From: Metabacillus malikii
GTDB taxonomy: Bacteria > Bacillota > Bacilli > Bacillales > Bacillaceae
Direction of reading: 5' to 3'
DNA length: 64,000 bases
NCBI RefSeq assembly: GCF_030813355.1
Contig: NZ_JAUSUD010000008.1
Location: 1-64,000 of the forward strand
The notes below the pieces were generated by a model. It was not told the origin of the DNA and ran no database searches. It saw only the letters and a list, made by a program, of their open reading frames with translations. The stretch's first letter is position 1. Every line of letters starts with the position of its first letter. A program made the position numbers and the translations under genes. This document shows positions 17,147-26,045 of the stretch, one piece after another.

Positions 17147-18694
17147 ATGAGTCTTTTATCAATCGATAATCTTAGCCATAGCTTCGGTGACCGCACGCTG
17201 TTTAAAGATGTTTCGTTGCGCTTATTAGCAGGTGAACGTGTTGGGCTTGTCGGGGCAAATGGTGTCGGGAAATCGACATTAATGAATATCATTACAGGAC
17301 AGCTCATTTATGATACTGGTCGTGTCGAATGGACACCAGGAGTTCGTTATGGGTACCTTGATCAACATACTGTCTTGACGAAGGGAAAAACGATTCGAGA
17401 TATATTAAATGATGCGTTTCTTCCTTTATTTGAGCAAGAGAAGGAATTAAATGCAGTTACAGATAAAATGGCAACTGCAACACCTGAGGAATTAGAAGAA
17501 TTGCTTGAGCAAATGGCAAAAATTCAAGACCGTCTTGATGCAGGCGGATTTTACTTATTAGATATGAAAGTGGAAGAAACAGCTAGAGGACTAGGGCTTG
17601 ATGCAATTGGACTTGACCGTGACGTTTCGGCATTAAGTGGTGGACAACGAACAAAGGTCTTATTAGCAAAGCTATTATTAGAACAGCCCGATGTATTATT
17701 ACTGGATGAGCCAACGAACTATTTAGATGTTGAGCATATCAAATGGCTAAGTAACTATTTAAGAGAGTATCCAAATGCGTTTCTATTAATCTCACATGAT
17801 ACTGAATTTATGAACGGTGTCTCGAATGTTATTTTTCATTTAGAATTTTCAAAGCTTACTCGTTATACAGCTACTTACGAAAAGTTTCTTGAGCTTGCAG
17901 AAATTAATAAAAACCAGCACCTCCAAGCATATGAAAAGCAACGTGAATTTATTAAAAAGCAGGAAGATTTCATTGCGAAAAATAAAGCACGTTATTCAAC
18001 AACTGGCCGTGCAAAAAGCCGCCAAAAGCAGCTGGACAGAATTGAACGTATTGACCGTCCAGAAACAGCACTAAAACCTACCTTCGAATTTAAAGAATCT
18101 AGAGGTAGCAGCCGTTATGTGTTTGAGGCGAAGGATTTAGAAATCGGCTATGATAAGCCATTACTTCCAAAGCTAACCATGACGATTGAGCGCGGTGAAA
18201 AGATTGCAATTGTCGGTTGTAACGGAATCGGAAAATCTACATTATTGAAAACCATACTAGGTAAATTGAAGCCACTAGGCGGAACGACGAATCATGGTGA
18301 TTTCTTATTCCCATCTTACTTTGAACAAGAGGTCAAAGCAGCTGATATCACACCTATTGATGATGTATGGAATGCCTTTCCACATCTTGACCAGCATCAA
18401 GTACGGGCATTGCTAGCACGCGCAGGCTTAAAAAACGAACATATCTCACGTCCATTAGCACAATTAAGTGGTGGAGAACAAGCCAAAGTCCGCCTCTGCA
18501 AGTTAACAATGGAAGAAAGCAACTGGCTCCTATTTGACGAACCAACAAACCATCTAGATGTTATCGCGAAAGAAGAACTAAAACGTGCCATCAAAGCATA
18601 CAAAGGCACCGTCGTCCTCGTCTGTCACGAACCTGACTTTTATGAAGATTGGGTCACGAAAGTTTGGGATATTGAGGATTGGGCTACCAATTAA
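17147..18694 (+). CDS. ABC-F family ATPase, ribosome-associated type
   Basis: A 515-aa soluble protein with two ABC domains and no membrane segment. Domain 1: Walker A GANGVGKST (~residue 38), signature LSGGQRTK, Walker B LLLDEPTNYLD. The charged interdomain linker (~residues 240-310, KQREFIKKQEDFIAKNKARY) is the P-site tRNA interaction motif region. Domain 2: GCNGIGKST, LSGGEQAK, LLFDEPTNHLD. ABC-F proteins act on the ribosome, either relieving stalling or protecting from antibiotics; length and sequence resemble B. subtilis YfmM. I use ATG 17147, seven bases after GGAGG, not the upstream ATG at 17111. Confidence 0.9.
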   Translation: MSLLSIDNLSHSFGDRTLFKDVSLRLLAGERVGLVGANGVGKSTLMNIITGQLIYDTGRVEWTPGVRYGYLDQHTVLTKGKTIRDILNDAFLPLFEQEKELNAVTDKMATATPEELEELLEQMAKIQDRLDAGGFYLLDMKVEETARGLGLDAIGLDRDVSALSGGQRTKVLLAKLLLEQPDVLLLDEPTNYLDVEHIKWLSNYLREYPNAFLLISHDTEFMNGVSNVIFHLEFSKLTRYTATYEKFLELAEINKNQHLQAYEKQREFIKKQEDFIAKNKARYSTTGRAKSRQKQLDRIERIDRPETALKPTFEFKESRGSSRYVFEAKDLEIGYDKPLLPKLTMTIERGEKIAIVGCNGIGKSTLLKTILGKLKPLGGTTNHGDFLFPSYFEQEVKAADITPIDDVWNAFPHLDQHQVRALLARAGLKNEHISRPLAQLSGGEQAKVRLCKLTMEESNWLLFDEPTNHLDVIAKEELKRAIKAYKGTVVLVCHEPDFYEDWVTKVWDIEDWATN

Positions 18695-18696
18695 AA

Positions 18697-19024
18697 CCCG
18701 GGGACAGTCCCCCTAGAGAGCATATGCTAAATTACTTTAGTCAGTACTCTTTAGGGGACTGTCCCCATTTATTTGTCCCCCTAGAGGGCATTTGCTAAGT
18801 TACTTTAGTCATACCTCTTTAGTAGGGGACTGTCCCCATTTATTTACTGAGTTGGGTGCGTTAACTCCTACTGACTGAGTGGTGTGCAATAATGAGAGTG
18901 GGGACTGTCCCCTAGGAGTTAGTAGCTGTCAATACACCACACACAGTAAGTAGGGGGGGACTGTCCCCTAAAGAGTATTATCTAAATTATTTAGCAAGTG
19001 CCCCTTTTGGGGACAGTCTCCAGG
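18697..19024. repeat. REP-like array of GGGGACWGTCCCC palindromes
   Basis: Six copies of a 13-bp palindrome: GGGGACAGTCCCC at 18700-18712, GGGGACTGTCCCC at 18754, 18825, 18900 and 18956, and GGGGACAGTCTCC at 19009. Two ~67-bp direct repeats (from ~18711 and ~18779) carry CTAGAG, GCTAA and TTACTTTAGTCA blocks, and an inverted version follows after 18964. It fills the whole gap between the ABC-F and STAS genes and may terminate both. The structure resembles REP/BIME clusters; no RAYT transposase is in the window. Confidence 0.85.
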
Positions 19025-19027
19025 TTT

Positions 19028-19870
19028 TTAGTTGTTTAGTATCATCTCCAACGCCTGTGACAATGTGGCTGTTGTGCGGATGTCGTCGAAGCGGAGTCCT
19101 AGTTGGATTGCGGTTTGGGCGATTTCTGGGCGGATGCCGCACAGTGTTGAGCGAACTCCGATAAGGTTTAATGCTTGTATCAGATGAAAGATTTCGTGGG
19201 CAACCATTGTATCAATAATGGCGACACCTGATAAATCAATACATAAGTCTTCAATTCTAAGCTCAGCACATTGTGCCAGTGTATTTTCTAGTATAATGAG
19301 TGCTCTTGCCGTATCGATATCCCCAATTAATGGTAATAGAGCGATGTTATTTCTAAGCAAAATAACTGGCGAGCTTAATTCATTAATGATTTCCTTCTGT
19401 GCAGTTAGTTGCTTTAACGTATTTTTATTTGCTTCTTCGATATATATGTAGATTGATAGATTAACTACCCTTCTAATTAAATCGTTCCAGGAAAGAAACT
19501 GGTCGATATCTACCTTATCACTGTTATTCTTAAAAAAGGATTTCAAATAGTTTATATATATTTGTTCTGAATTCATAAATTCTCTTACAACAAAATGTAC
19601 TGGTGTCTTAAGATGCTTCTGGTCCCTTGCTAGCTCTTCAGACCATGCCTTAAACTGTTTAAAAAAGTCTTCCTCTTTGTTAATAAATAATTCATGTAAA
19701 TGAAGAAAGTAGTCTTGATTTTGTTCTTTCAAGTTTTTAATCACTTCAGGATCATTTGTACTGTAAACGGAATCTTCTTCTTCTATTCCCTCAACAAGTT
19801 TGTACCAATCTTCAGTCATTTGTGGTGAGTTTCCTACTAAAAAGTTATATAGTTGCTCATTTCTATGCAT
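19028..19870 (-). CDS. RsbR-type STAS-domain stressosome protein
   Basis: A 280-aa protein with an N-terminal non-heme-globin-like helical domain (to ~residue 150) and a C-terminal STAS domain beginning QKEIINELSSPVILL, with the conserved block PLIGDIDTARA and the phosphorylatable region DLSGVAIIDTMVA. This is the RsbR paralogue architecture of the stressosome, which feeds the sigma-B cascade. ATG 19870 (AGGGAG nine bases upstream) gives the usual RsbR length; the longer frame from 19915 lacks a ribosome site. It lies 65 bp after liaR on the same strand, an unusual partner. No RsbS/RsbT gene is adjacent. Confidence 0.85.
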   Translation of the reverse strand: MHRNEQLYNFLVGNSPQMTEDWYKLVEGIEEEDSVYSTNDPEVIKNLKEQNQDYFLHLHELFINKEEDFFKQFKAWSEELARDQKHLKTPVHFVVREFMNSEQIYINYLKSFFKNNSDKVDIDQFLSWNDLIRRVVNLSIYIYIEEANKNTLKQLTAQKEIINELSSPVILLRNNIALLPLIGDIDTARALIILENTLAQCAELRIEDLCIDLSGVAIIDTMVAHEIFHLIQALNLIGVRSTLCGIRPEIAQTAIQLGLRFDDIRTTATLSQALEMILNN

Positions 19871-19893
19871 CTCTTGTCTCTCCCTATAGTAAA

Positions 19894-19928
19894 AATTATG
19901 TATCATATGATTCACATCATATGTGAAA
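19894..19928. promoter_or_regulatory. ATCATATG repeats upstream of the STAS gene
   Basis: ATCATATG occurs at 19902-19909 and again at 19917-19924, 15 bp apart, in the 65-bp gap between liaR and the STAS gene. The core CATATG is itself palindromic. It could be an operator or a weak promoter region giving the STAS gene independent control. No regulator is known for it. Confidence 0.3.
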
Positions 19929-19935
19929 TTATCAA

Positions 19936-20568
19936 CTATTTGACTAATTCATGTTTAAAAGCATAGATGACAGCTTGTGTACGATCTTGTACCTCAAGCT
20001 TACTTAAGATGTTACTTACATGTGTTTTGGCCGTTTTTAAAGCAATAAATAACTGATCTGCGATTTCTTGATTAGACTTACCCTCCGCCATTAAGAGAAG
20101 GATTTCCATCTCGCGCGCAGTTAATTGTTCATGTAGTGCTGTGACATCTTTTTGGCGCATTTTCATCATCATTTTCCCTGTCACTTCAGGTTCTAAAATC
20201 GACTGTCCATGATATGTGGATCGAACAGCATTTGCAATTTCACTTGCCTTCGATGTTTTTAATAAATAGCTTGTTGCACCAGCCTCTAAGGCAGGATATA
20301 CCTTTTCATCATCAAGGAAACTAGTCACGATAATAATCTTAGCTACCGGCCATGCGTCAATGATGTGCCTAGTTGCTTCAATACCATCCATTTCTTTCAT
20401 AACTAAGTCCATTAAAATGACATCTGGTCGCAACTCTAAGCATAGCTCGACCCCTTTTTTGCCATTATCAGCTTCTCCAATTACTTCAATATCTGGTTGT
20501 GCAGATAAATAAGAGGATACACCGATTCGCACCATCTCATGATCGTCAACAAAAACTACTTTAATCAT
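19936..20568 (-). CDS. liaR: two-component response regulator LiaR
   Basis: NarL/FixJ-family regulator of the cell-envelope stress response (VraR homologue), 210 aa like B. subtilis LiaR (211). The receiver domain has the acidic pair in VFVDDHEMV, the phospho-acceptor Asp in [11 protein letters not shown] (~residue 54) and Lys in YLLKTSK. The LuxR-type HTH ([21 protein letters not shown]) occupies ~145-205. I choose the second ATG of the ATGATG pair (20568), six bases after AAGGTG. It overlaps the end of liaS by eight bases. LiaR activates liaIH when LiaS senses lipid-II-active antibiotics. Confidence 0.95.
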   Translation of the reverse strand: MIKVVFVDDHEMVRIGVSSYLSAQPDIEVIGEADNGKKGVELCLELRPDVILMDLVMKEMDGIEATRHIIDAWPVAKIIIVTSFLDDEKVYPALEAGATSYLLKTSKASEIANAVRSTYHGQSILEPEVTGKMMMKMRQKDVTALHEQLTAREMEILLLMAEGKSNQEIADQLFIALKTAKTHVSNILSKLEVQDRTQAVIYAFKHELVK

Positions 20569-21607
20569 CATTATCACCTTCTACAGTAAGTACCGGAACC
20601 TTCACTTCAAGACGAGTTCCTTTATTTTTTAAGCTAACTACTTTTAATGTCCCACCAATTTCCACAGCACGTTCATACATATTTTGCATGCCATAAGAGC
20701 CAGTCTTACCATCTTTATCAACTTCAAAGCCAACACCATCATCCGAGACACGCATAATGACAAAATCATCCCGTTTGATTAACAGGATTTCCATTGTGGT
20801 TGCTTTTGCATGTCTGAGAGTGTTTGACACAGATTCTTGGAGAATTCGAAATAAATGGTCCTCGACACCTTTATCTAACGGAATTTGTTCAATCTTCCAC
20901 TTAATATCCATTGTCACTTTTTGCATAAGTTCAACCATTAACTCTTCAATTCCCTCTTGCAGGGATTTTCCCTTCAAGGCAGCTGGGCGTAAATGCAGAA
21001 GTAATGCTCTCATCTCAAGCTGTGATTGCTGTATCGTTTCTTCAATTAATTTCAATTGTTTTGATTCCCGGTCGTCTGATTGTTGCTTCGTTTCGGTGAT
21101 TGCTGACATCATCATCGATGCGGCAAATAATTGTTGACTAACCGAATCATGAAGTTCACGTGCTAATCGATTGCGTTCCTGAGAGACCATTTCTTGAACA
21201 CGCTTTTCCTGGTCCTCTGCTTTTTCATTAGCAAGTTTTTGGGAGAGCTTTGTCTGTTCTTGAATGTGGCTTTGCACCTTTTCAATTCGGTTCCAAATCT
21301 CTTCTATTTCCGGGAGTACTTGTTCTGTCTTCGGGATAGTACGCCCTTTTTCTAGCTCTTTAACAGCGGTTTCAATTGTATTGAGCTGTTTCTTCCAATA
21401 GAAACCAGTCAAGGTACCGTAACATGCACCAAGTAAAATTGAGATACTAGGAACGATATAGATGAATGGTAAATCAATAATCTTCCGTTCCCACAACATG
21501 CTCCAACTATTTATCGGATACGCTACAAAAAACATCAATGATAAAAGGATAAACAGAAGCATTGTGAATATTATTCCCATTACTACTTGCCGTTGAATAA
21601 TATTCAT
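20561..21607 (-). CDS. liaS: sensor histidine kinase LiaS
   Basis: A 348-aa membrane histidine kinase with two N-terminal transmembrane segments (~residues 10-30 and 45-68) and a very short extracellular loop, the intramembrane-sensing type. A HAMP-like linker and coiled coil precede the HisKA_3 motif [16 protein letters not shown] (phospho-His ~160). The ATPase domain has [10 protein letters not shown] and DDGVGF, with a later GSYGMQNM. It overlaps liaF by four bases and liaR by eight, so liaF-liaS-liaR is translationally coupled. Family knowledge: LiaF holds LiaS inactive until envelope stress. Confidence 0.95.
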   Translation of the reverse strand: MNIIQRQVVMGIIFTMLLFILLSLMFFVAYPINSWSMLWERKIIDLPFIYIVPSISILLGACYGTLTGFYWKKQLNTIETAVKELEKGRTIPKTEQVLPEIEEIWNRIEKVQSHIQEQTKLSQKLANEKAEDQEKRVQEMVSQERNRLARELHDSVSQQLFAASMMMSAITETKQQSDDRESKQLKLIEETIQQSQLEMRALLLHLRPAALKGKSLQEGIEELMVELMQKVTMDIKWKIEQIPLDKGVEDHLFRILQESVSNTLRHAKATTMEILLIKRDDFVIMRVSDDGVGFEVDKDGKTGSYGMQNMYERAVEIGGTLKVVSLKNKGTRLEVKVPVLTVEGDNDD

Positions 21608-22332
21608 ACACGCTTCACCTCAAGCTTTCCAGTTAAACTTGACGTAATAAGCTTGACCTTGTGTTCCGATTCTTCATAGTCTGCACTTCGATAAATAATG
21701 GTCTCATTTACTATTCTATGCTCCCTTTCTTGAAAAATCGCTACTGAACCGGCAATTAATGAATGATTTAAATATAGTTCTACCTCATATGGTACTAATA
21801 CGGTAATATTCCCAATTAGGTTTCGTATCGATATAATGGCTTCGCCTTTAGGTAAAACTGTATCACTTAAATCAATGATTGTATTCCCAACTCCGACTTG
21901 TATATTTATATCATTCCATTCATAGACCTGATCAGGTGTCGTTTGATTAGCAAAAAATTTACTAGAAAAGATTTTTTCACTATTTAAAAACTGACCTGGC
22001 TTCGATGCCTCATCTAAAATAACGGGCTTTATCTCCCTCGGTTGCTTATGTGCTTGGTAGAATTGAACGACAATCGATACTAAGACAACACAGACGAAGT
22101 AACGAAATGTCATCATATTTAGGATATTTATGATTAACCATATCCATCCTATCCAATAGAAAACTTTACCGAAAAAGGACGGCTTCCACTTCCTGCCTAG
22201 AAAAATACAGCCAATTGACAAAACGAATACGATAATAAGTCCACCATTAAAAAACAAAACTTCTAATAATAGTAATAAAATACCGATTAGAACGATCCAA
22301 TTCAAATATTCTGTATTAAAATTCTTTAACAT
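21604..22332 (-). CDS. liaF: LiaF, membrane inhibitor of LiaS
   Basis: A 242-aa protein with about four N-terminal hydrophobic helices (residues ~12-95) followed by a cytoplasmic beta-rich domain from ~115, containing QVGVGNTIIDLSDTVLPKGE and ISIRNLIGNITVLVP, as in the B. subtilis LiaF C-terminal domain. It keeps LiaS off in unstressed cells. ATG 22332 follows GGAGGTGCCTC. It is first in the tightly coupled liaF-liaS-liaR segment and separated from liaH by 171 bp with a strong hairpin. In B. subtilis liaG lies here; it is absent. Confidence 0.93.
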   Translation of the reverse strand: MLKNFNTEYLNWIVLIGILLLLLEVLFFNGGLIIVFVLSIGCIFLGRKWKPSFFGKVFYWIGWIWLIINILNMMTFRYFVCVVLVSIVVQFYQAHKQPREIKPVILDEASKPGQFLNSEKIFSSKFFANQTTPDQVYEWNDINIQVGVGNTIIDLSDTVLPKGEAIISIRNLIGNITVLVPYEVELYLNHSLIAGSVAIFQEREHRIVNETIIYRSADYEESEHKVKLITSSLTGKLEVKRV

Positions 22333-22458
22333 GAGGCACCTCCTTTTTTAAAGGTTTTTTGCACTTAAACGAGTCACGACAAATAAATGACTTCATAAAA
22401 AAACAGGCCTCAGACTATTTTCTTATGAAGAAATTTATTGCCAAACACATCATTTGAA

Positions 22459-22486
22459 AATAAGGCGTAGAAACCTACGCCTTATT
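22459..22486 (-). terminator. hairpin between liaH and liaF (probable attenuating terminator)
   Basis: AATAAGGCGTAG and CTACGCCTTATT form a perfect 12-bp stem with a four-base loop, 18 bp past the liaH stop. The following minus-strand T-run is short (TTATTTTC), so read-through is expected. In B. subtilis a weak terminator after liaH similarly makes liaIH far more abundant than the downstream genes. Confidence 0.8.
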
Positions 22487-22503
22487 AGAATAACATGTTT
22501 CGA

Positions 22504-23151
22504 TTAAGATATTGTACTTGTTTCCTCTTTTTTCAATTGTTTTTCTAATTGTGCAATTCTTGTATCAATTGTATTGCGATGATACGTTGAATTTACTTGG
22601 TGCTCTAAGCGATCTAAGTAGCTTTCCATTTCGTTAAACTTTGAGAAAGACTTTGTTGAATAATTGTTGTTTTCGACTACTTTATTCATGCGGTAGTGTG
22701 CACGGGCAATGTTTTCTCTGCCCATTAGCTCTAACCGTTTAATGTGCATATCCTTCAGCTTATGTTTCATTTCCTCATATTTTTGTTCTAACTCTTCAAG
22801 CTGGCGTGTTGTTTGCTGTAAAGAGTCATGTAATCTAGTGACTCTCTCTTCATAATATGCTTGTTCCTTTAGTGCAAATTCATAAAGTTCAGCTTCACCC
22901 GCTTTTTGGGCAATATCAGCCTGATGCTTACGTTTTTCAGCTAATTGTGAAGCCTCATTGTATTCACGCGAGAACTCTTCTTTTAATAAATATTGTCGCT
23001 CCACTAATTTACGTACTTTTTCTGTCTCATTCTCACATTGTCTTAAATAATGATTTAACACTGAAATTGGATTTTTTTGTTCTTTATTATCGATTGCCTC
23101 ATGTAGATCTGCTGCGATTGAATCTTTTATTCTAGTAAAAATGTTAGCCAT
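22504..23151 (-). CDS. liaH: LiaH, PspA/IM30-family coiled-coil protein
   Basis: A 215-aa phage-shock-protein-A homologue, almost wholly helical coiled coil. The N-terminus (MANIFTRIKDSIAADLHEAI) is the amphipathic membrane-binding helix, then come DNKEQKNPISVLNHYLRQ and long charged helices to the end. PspA proteins assemble into large oligomers that support damaged membranes. ATG 23151 follows AAAGGAG. Situated between liaI and liaF; the principal effector with LiaI in the lia response. A fragment of an interspersed repeat sits between it and liaI. Confidence 0.94.
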   Translation of the reverse strand: MANIFTRIKDSIAADLHEAIDNKEQKNPISVLNHYLRQCENETEKVRKLVERQYLLKEEFSREYNEASQLAEKRKHQADIAQKAGEAELYEFALKEQAYYEERVTRLHDSLQQTTRQLEELEQKYEEMKHKLKDMHIKRLELMGRENIARAHYRMNKVVENNNYSTKSFSKFNEMESYLDRLEHQVNSTYHRNTIDTRIAQLEKQLKKEETSTIS

Positions 23152-23214
23152 TTTATTACTCTCCTTTTATATAAAGGACGGCCTATTTAGCACGTCTCTT
23201 GTTTTATTTTTTGA

Positions 23215-23338
23215 CCTTTTTCTAAAAGATGGTTGCTTATAACAAAACCATTTATCAAGGGTTGGTTGGAGCTAATTGCGAGACTCCTGCGGGATGCGAG
23301 TACTGCAAGAGGGACCAACCCATAAAAGCCTATTTTCA
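23215..23338 (+). repeat. fragment of the Bacillaceae-type interspersed repeat
   Basis: TTTCTAAAAGAT, then AAGGGTT-GTTGGAGC and GCGAGACTCCTGCGGGATG, match in opposite orientation one arm of the full copies at 32907-33259 and 44797-45149. Only the arm is present; the central core is missing. It lies in the liaI-liaH gap, so the lia transcript carries it. Confidence 0.75.
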
Positions 23339-23348
23339 TTTCCTACTT

Positions 23349-23702
23349 TTAGTAATTCCCTTTAATACTGTTCCATTCTTTCTCAAAATTTGTGAATGGG
23401 TCATCGCTATCAATGATGTTTGAATTAGCCGGTTTGTTATTCCACTTCTTGTAAACTACATACAATACATATACCGCAACAACTCCAATGACAGCTGGTA
23501 AGTTAGATGCTGATGCAAATAATGCGATAATCCCGATAGTTGCTAGCAACACTTTCGTAAATGTTGAGTCTGTTTTAATAAAACCTTTATATGCAAAGTA
23601 CATAACCGTTAAACTTATTGCTAATGCAATCATTGGTGCGAGATTTGATAACAAGACAATCGCAGCCACCCCACCTAATAACAAGTAACCAAATTTTTTC
23701 AT
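23349..23702 (-). CDS. liaI: LiaI-type small membrane anchor
   Basis: A 117-aa protein with hydrophobic helices at ~residues 5-37, 45-65 and 68-85 and a hydrophilic tail ending DPFTNFEKEWNSIKGNY. Position directly upstream of liaH, size and a charged C-terminus match LiaI, the anchor that recruits LiaH to the membrane. ATG 23702 follows AAAGGAGG. First gene of liaI-liaH-liaF-liaS-liaR, so the LiaR-controlled promoter should be in 23703-24014. The sequence itself is poorly conserved in the family, so the call depends partly on context. Confidence 0.82.
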   Translation of the reverse strand: MKKFGYLLLGGVAAIVLLSNLAPMIALAISLTVMYFAYKGFIKTDSTFTKVLLATIGIIALFASASNLPAVIGVVAVYVLYVVYKKWNNKPANSNIIDSDDPFTNFEKEWNSIKGNY

Positions 23703-24014
23703 CGTCTACTTTCCTCCTTTCAACGTGATGACGGTTTAACCGCCCACCTTTACCCTCTTCGTTACCCATTTAGCGTCAACCTAATAAGTTTTGATTAGAG
23801 AGTAATGTTTTGGTGTGTTTCTATGTTCTTATCTTACCTACGTATTCATTTTCCAATAACGAGCCTGCGCTTTATTTTCATCTAAGACTTAAGTCGTAGC
23901 TGATGTAAGACTCTCATGATTATGAATTGACTACACATGATTTTCTTACATTAGGTAAAAATGTAAATAGACTTAAATCCTTTACATAAAAATAACAACC
24001 TAGGAGTGGATATA
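23703..24014. other. divergent gap upstream of liaI, with candidate LiaR site
   Basis: No gene in 312 bp. A 10-bp palindrome GACTTAAGTC at 23886-23895 overlaps one TAAGACT (23883-23889), and a second TAAGACT lies at 23906-23912, 23 bp away. VraR/LiaR sites contain ACT...AGT-type half sites, so this is a candidate operator. On the minus strand TAAGAT near 23835 could serve as a -10 without a good -35, as expected for an activator-dependent promoter. Confidence 0.35.
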
Positions 24015-25538
24015 ATGACCGATAACATGCCACAAAAGCCGTCTTCCTATTGGCAAGATTCAGCAAATTTAGAGAATTACCCTCCATTAACTGCAAATAT
24101 CGATGTTGATGTTACTATAGTTGGCGGTGGGATTACAGGAATTACTACTGCTTATTTACTCGTAAAAAGTGGATTAAAGGTAGCTATACTAGAAGCAAGT
24201 ACACTTTTTAATGGTACGACTGGACACACAACAGCCAAAATTACAGCCCAACATGGATTGATTTATGACGAATTGATTCAACATATGGGGATTGAACGGG
24301 CAAAGCAATATTATGAAGCAAATCAAAATGCGTTAGACTATGTACGAAATATAGTAAAACAACTTGGTATTTCTTGTGATTTAACGACTGAAGATGCGAT
24401 TATGTATGCAGTGAGTGACCAATATGAGCGCAAAATTGAAACGGAGTATCGAGCATACGAAAAACTAGGTATCCCTAGTGAGTTTGTCAATGACATTGCC
24501 TTGCCATTTGATGTCAAGGGTGCAATTGTGATGAAAGAGCAAGGTCAATTTCATCCATTGACATATTTAAAATCGCTTGTAGCAGAGATTATTCGTGGAG
24601 GCGGTACAATATACGAACAGACAACAGCGGTTGATATCGATACGACAACTGACAAGCCGACGGTGATTACACGTGACCAACACCGTGTCACCTCTAAATA
24701 TGTCATATCGTGCTCACATTTTCCTTTTTATGATGGAAAAGGCTTCTATTTTACAAGATTACACGCAGAACGATCTTATGTTCTAGGCATCACATCAAAA
24801 ACTGAATTTCCTGGAGGTATGTATTATAGCGCCGATTCTCCGACACGCTCCATTCGCTATACGCCTGTAGATGGTGAAAAATTAATTTTAGTAAGTGGCG
24901 ATGGACATAAAACAGGGCAAGGCACATCAACTTATAAACATTACAAGGCACTTGAAGATTATAGTGAGCAAGTGCTAGGAATTAACGAAATTAAATATCG
25001 TTGGTCAGCCCAAGATCTCTACACACTTGATAATGTCCCTTATGTTGGGTCAATTACGTCCAAATCACCAAATGTACTAGTCGCAACGGGTTATAGGAAA
25101 TGGGGAATGTCCAACGGCACTGCCGCTGCACACTTATTACATGATATTGTGTTAGAAAAAGAAAATCCATACCGAGAATTGTACAACCCTTCGAGGTTCT
25201 ATGCAGATCCAAGCATTAAAACATTTCTTATGCAAAACCTTGATGTGGCAGGTCATTTGATTGAGGGGAAGTTTGATTCGCAAGAAAAGGCTATTGAAGA
25301 TATCGGTAAGGATGAAGCTGCAATTATTAGAGTAAACGGTCAGCGTGCAGGCTGTTATCGGGATATGGATGGTCATGTCCAGCTTGTTGATACAACTTGT
25401 ACACATATGGGCTGTGAAGTTGAATGGAATAGCGGAGATCGTTCTTGGGATTGTCCTTGCCATGGTTCTCGATTTGCTACGGATGGGGAAGTACTAGAAG
25501 GACCAGCGACAAAACCTTTACCACAAATCGAGTTATAA
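24015..25538 (+). CDS. FAD-dependent oxidoreductase with C-terminal Rieske domain, YhfW-like
   Basis: A 507-aa fusion. Residues ~28-400 form a DAO-type FAD oxidoreductase (VTIVGGGITGITTAYLL nucleotide motif near residue 32, and a C-terminal PNVLVATGYRKWGMSNG FAD contact). The final ~90 residues are a Rieske [2Fe-2S] domain with CTHMGCEV and CPCHGSRF, complete in both Cys-His pairs. B. subtilis YhfW has the same layout and length. Substrate unknown; likely cytosolic. I use ATG 24015, eight bases after AGGAG; a GTG at 24006 is inside the ribosome site. Divergent from liaI. Confidence 0.9.
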   Translation: MTDNMPQKPSSYWQDSANLENYPPLTANIDVDVTIVGGGITGITTAYLLVKSGLKVAILEASTLFNGTTGHTTAKITAQHGLIYDELIQHMGIERAKQYYEANQNALDYVRNIVKQLGISCDLTTEDAIMYAVSDQYERKIETEYRAYEKLGIPSEFVNDIALPFDVKGAIVMKEQGQFHPLTYLKSLVAEIIRGGGTIYEQTTAVDIDTTTDKPTVITRDQHRVTSKYVISCSHFPFYDGKGFYFTRLHAERSYVLGITSKTEFPGGMYYSADSPTRSIRYTPVDGEKLILVSGDGHKTGQGTSTYKHYKALEDYSEQVLGINEIKYRWSAQDLYTLDNVPYVGSITSKSPNVLVATGYRKWGMSNGTAAAHLLHDIVLEKENPYRELYNPSRFYADPSIKTFLMQNLDVAGHLIEGKFDSQEKAIEDIGKDEAAIIRVNGQRAGCYRDMDGHVQLVDTTCTHMGCEVEWNSGDRSWDCPCHGSRFATDGEVLEGPATKPLPQIEL

Positions 25539-25815
25539 GTTTTTTTACTCTTTCTAAATAACTGATTCAAACATCTTGTTAAATTAACTTGGTAGCCGTA
25601 TTGAATTGATTTCAACGAAGCTATTACGACAGTAGAAATTGCTCAAAACGGCTCCTGTTCCTACATAAAAAACAACACATTATAGATTCGATAAAGCTCT
25701 AATTTGACTTTGTTCCATTACATCATTTAACAATAAATGACACCCTTTCATTCTTCATGTTAATTTCTATACTGGTTAGACTAAGAGTAGATAAAAAACA
25801 AGGAGATGAAATTTG

Positions 25816-25959
25816 ATGACACAACATTATGACAAGCAAACAACCCAAAGAAAGGGTAAAATTTATCGCAGAAAATCTGAAGCATTGTCAGAATTTAACA
25901 CAAAACTACCAGACCAGCCTCTCCCTCAACCAAAGGATTATGAAGAAATTGAATATTGA
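25816..25959 (+). CDS. small basic/proline-containing protein, 47 aa
   Basis: ATG 25816 to TGA 25959 encodes 47 residues, MTQHYDKQTTQRKGKIYRR and then a Pro/Gln-rich tail ending YEEIEY. The ribosome site AAGGAG lies ten bases upstream, and a strong bidirectional terminator follows 47 bp after the stop, so it looks like a complete small gene. The N-terminal half is strongly basic and the C-terminus acidic, with no hydrophobic segment. I do not recognise it. Confidence 0.6.
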   Translation: MTQHYDKQTTQRKGKIYRRKSEALSEFNTKLPDQPLPQPKDYEEIEY

Positions 25960-26005
25960 GACGAGGCATTACACCCGAATATGAAGGCTAAATGTAGGAA
26001 AACAT

Positions 26006-26044
26006 GAAGACTGAATCAATCTCCTTGTCATTGATTCAGTCTTC
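26006..26044. terminator. bidirectional terminator between the 47-aa gene and nasF
   Basis: GAAGACTGAATCAAT pairs perfectly over 15 bp with ATTGATTCAGTCTTC across a nine-base loop, and TTT follows on the plus strand. It begins immediately after the nasF stop on the other strand and closes the nasDEF unit. Confidence 0.88.
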
Positions 26045-26045
26045 T

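Noticed and set aside
23229-23423. 64-codon plus-strand frame between liaH and liaI
   Set aside because: Made up of the repeat fragment and the antisense of the liaI 3' end; no ribosome site.
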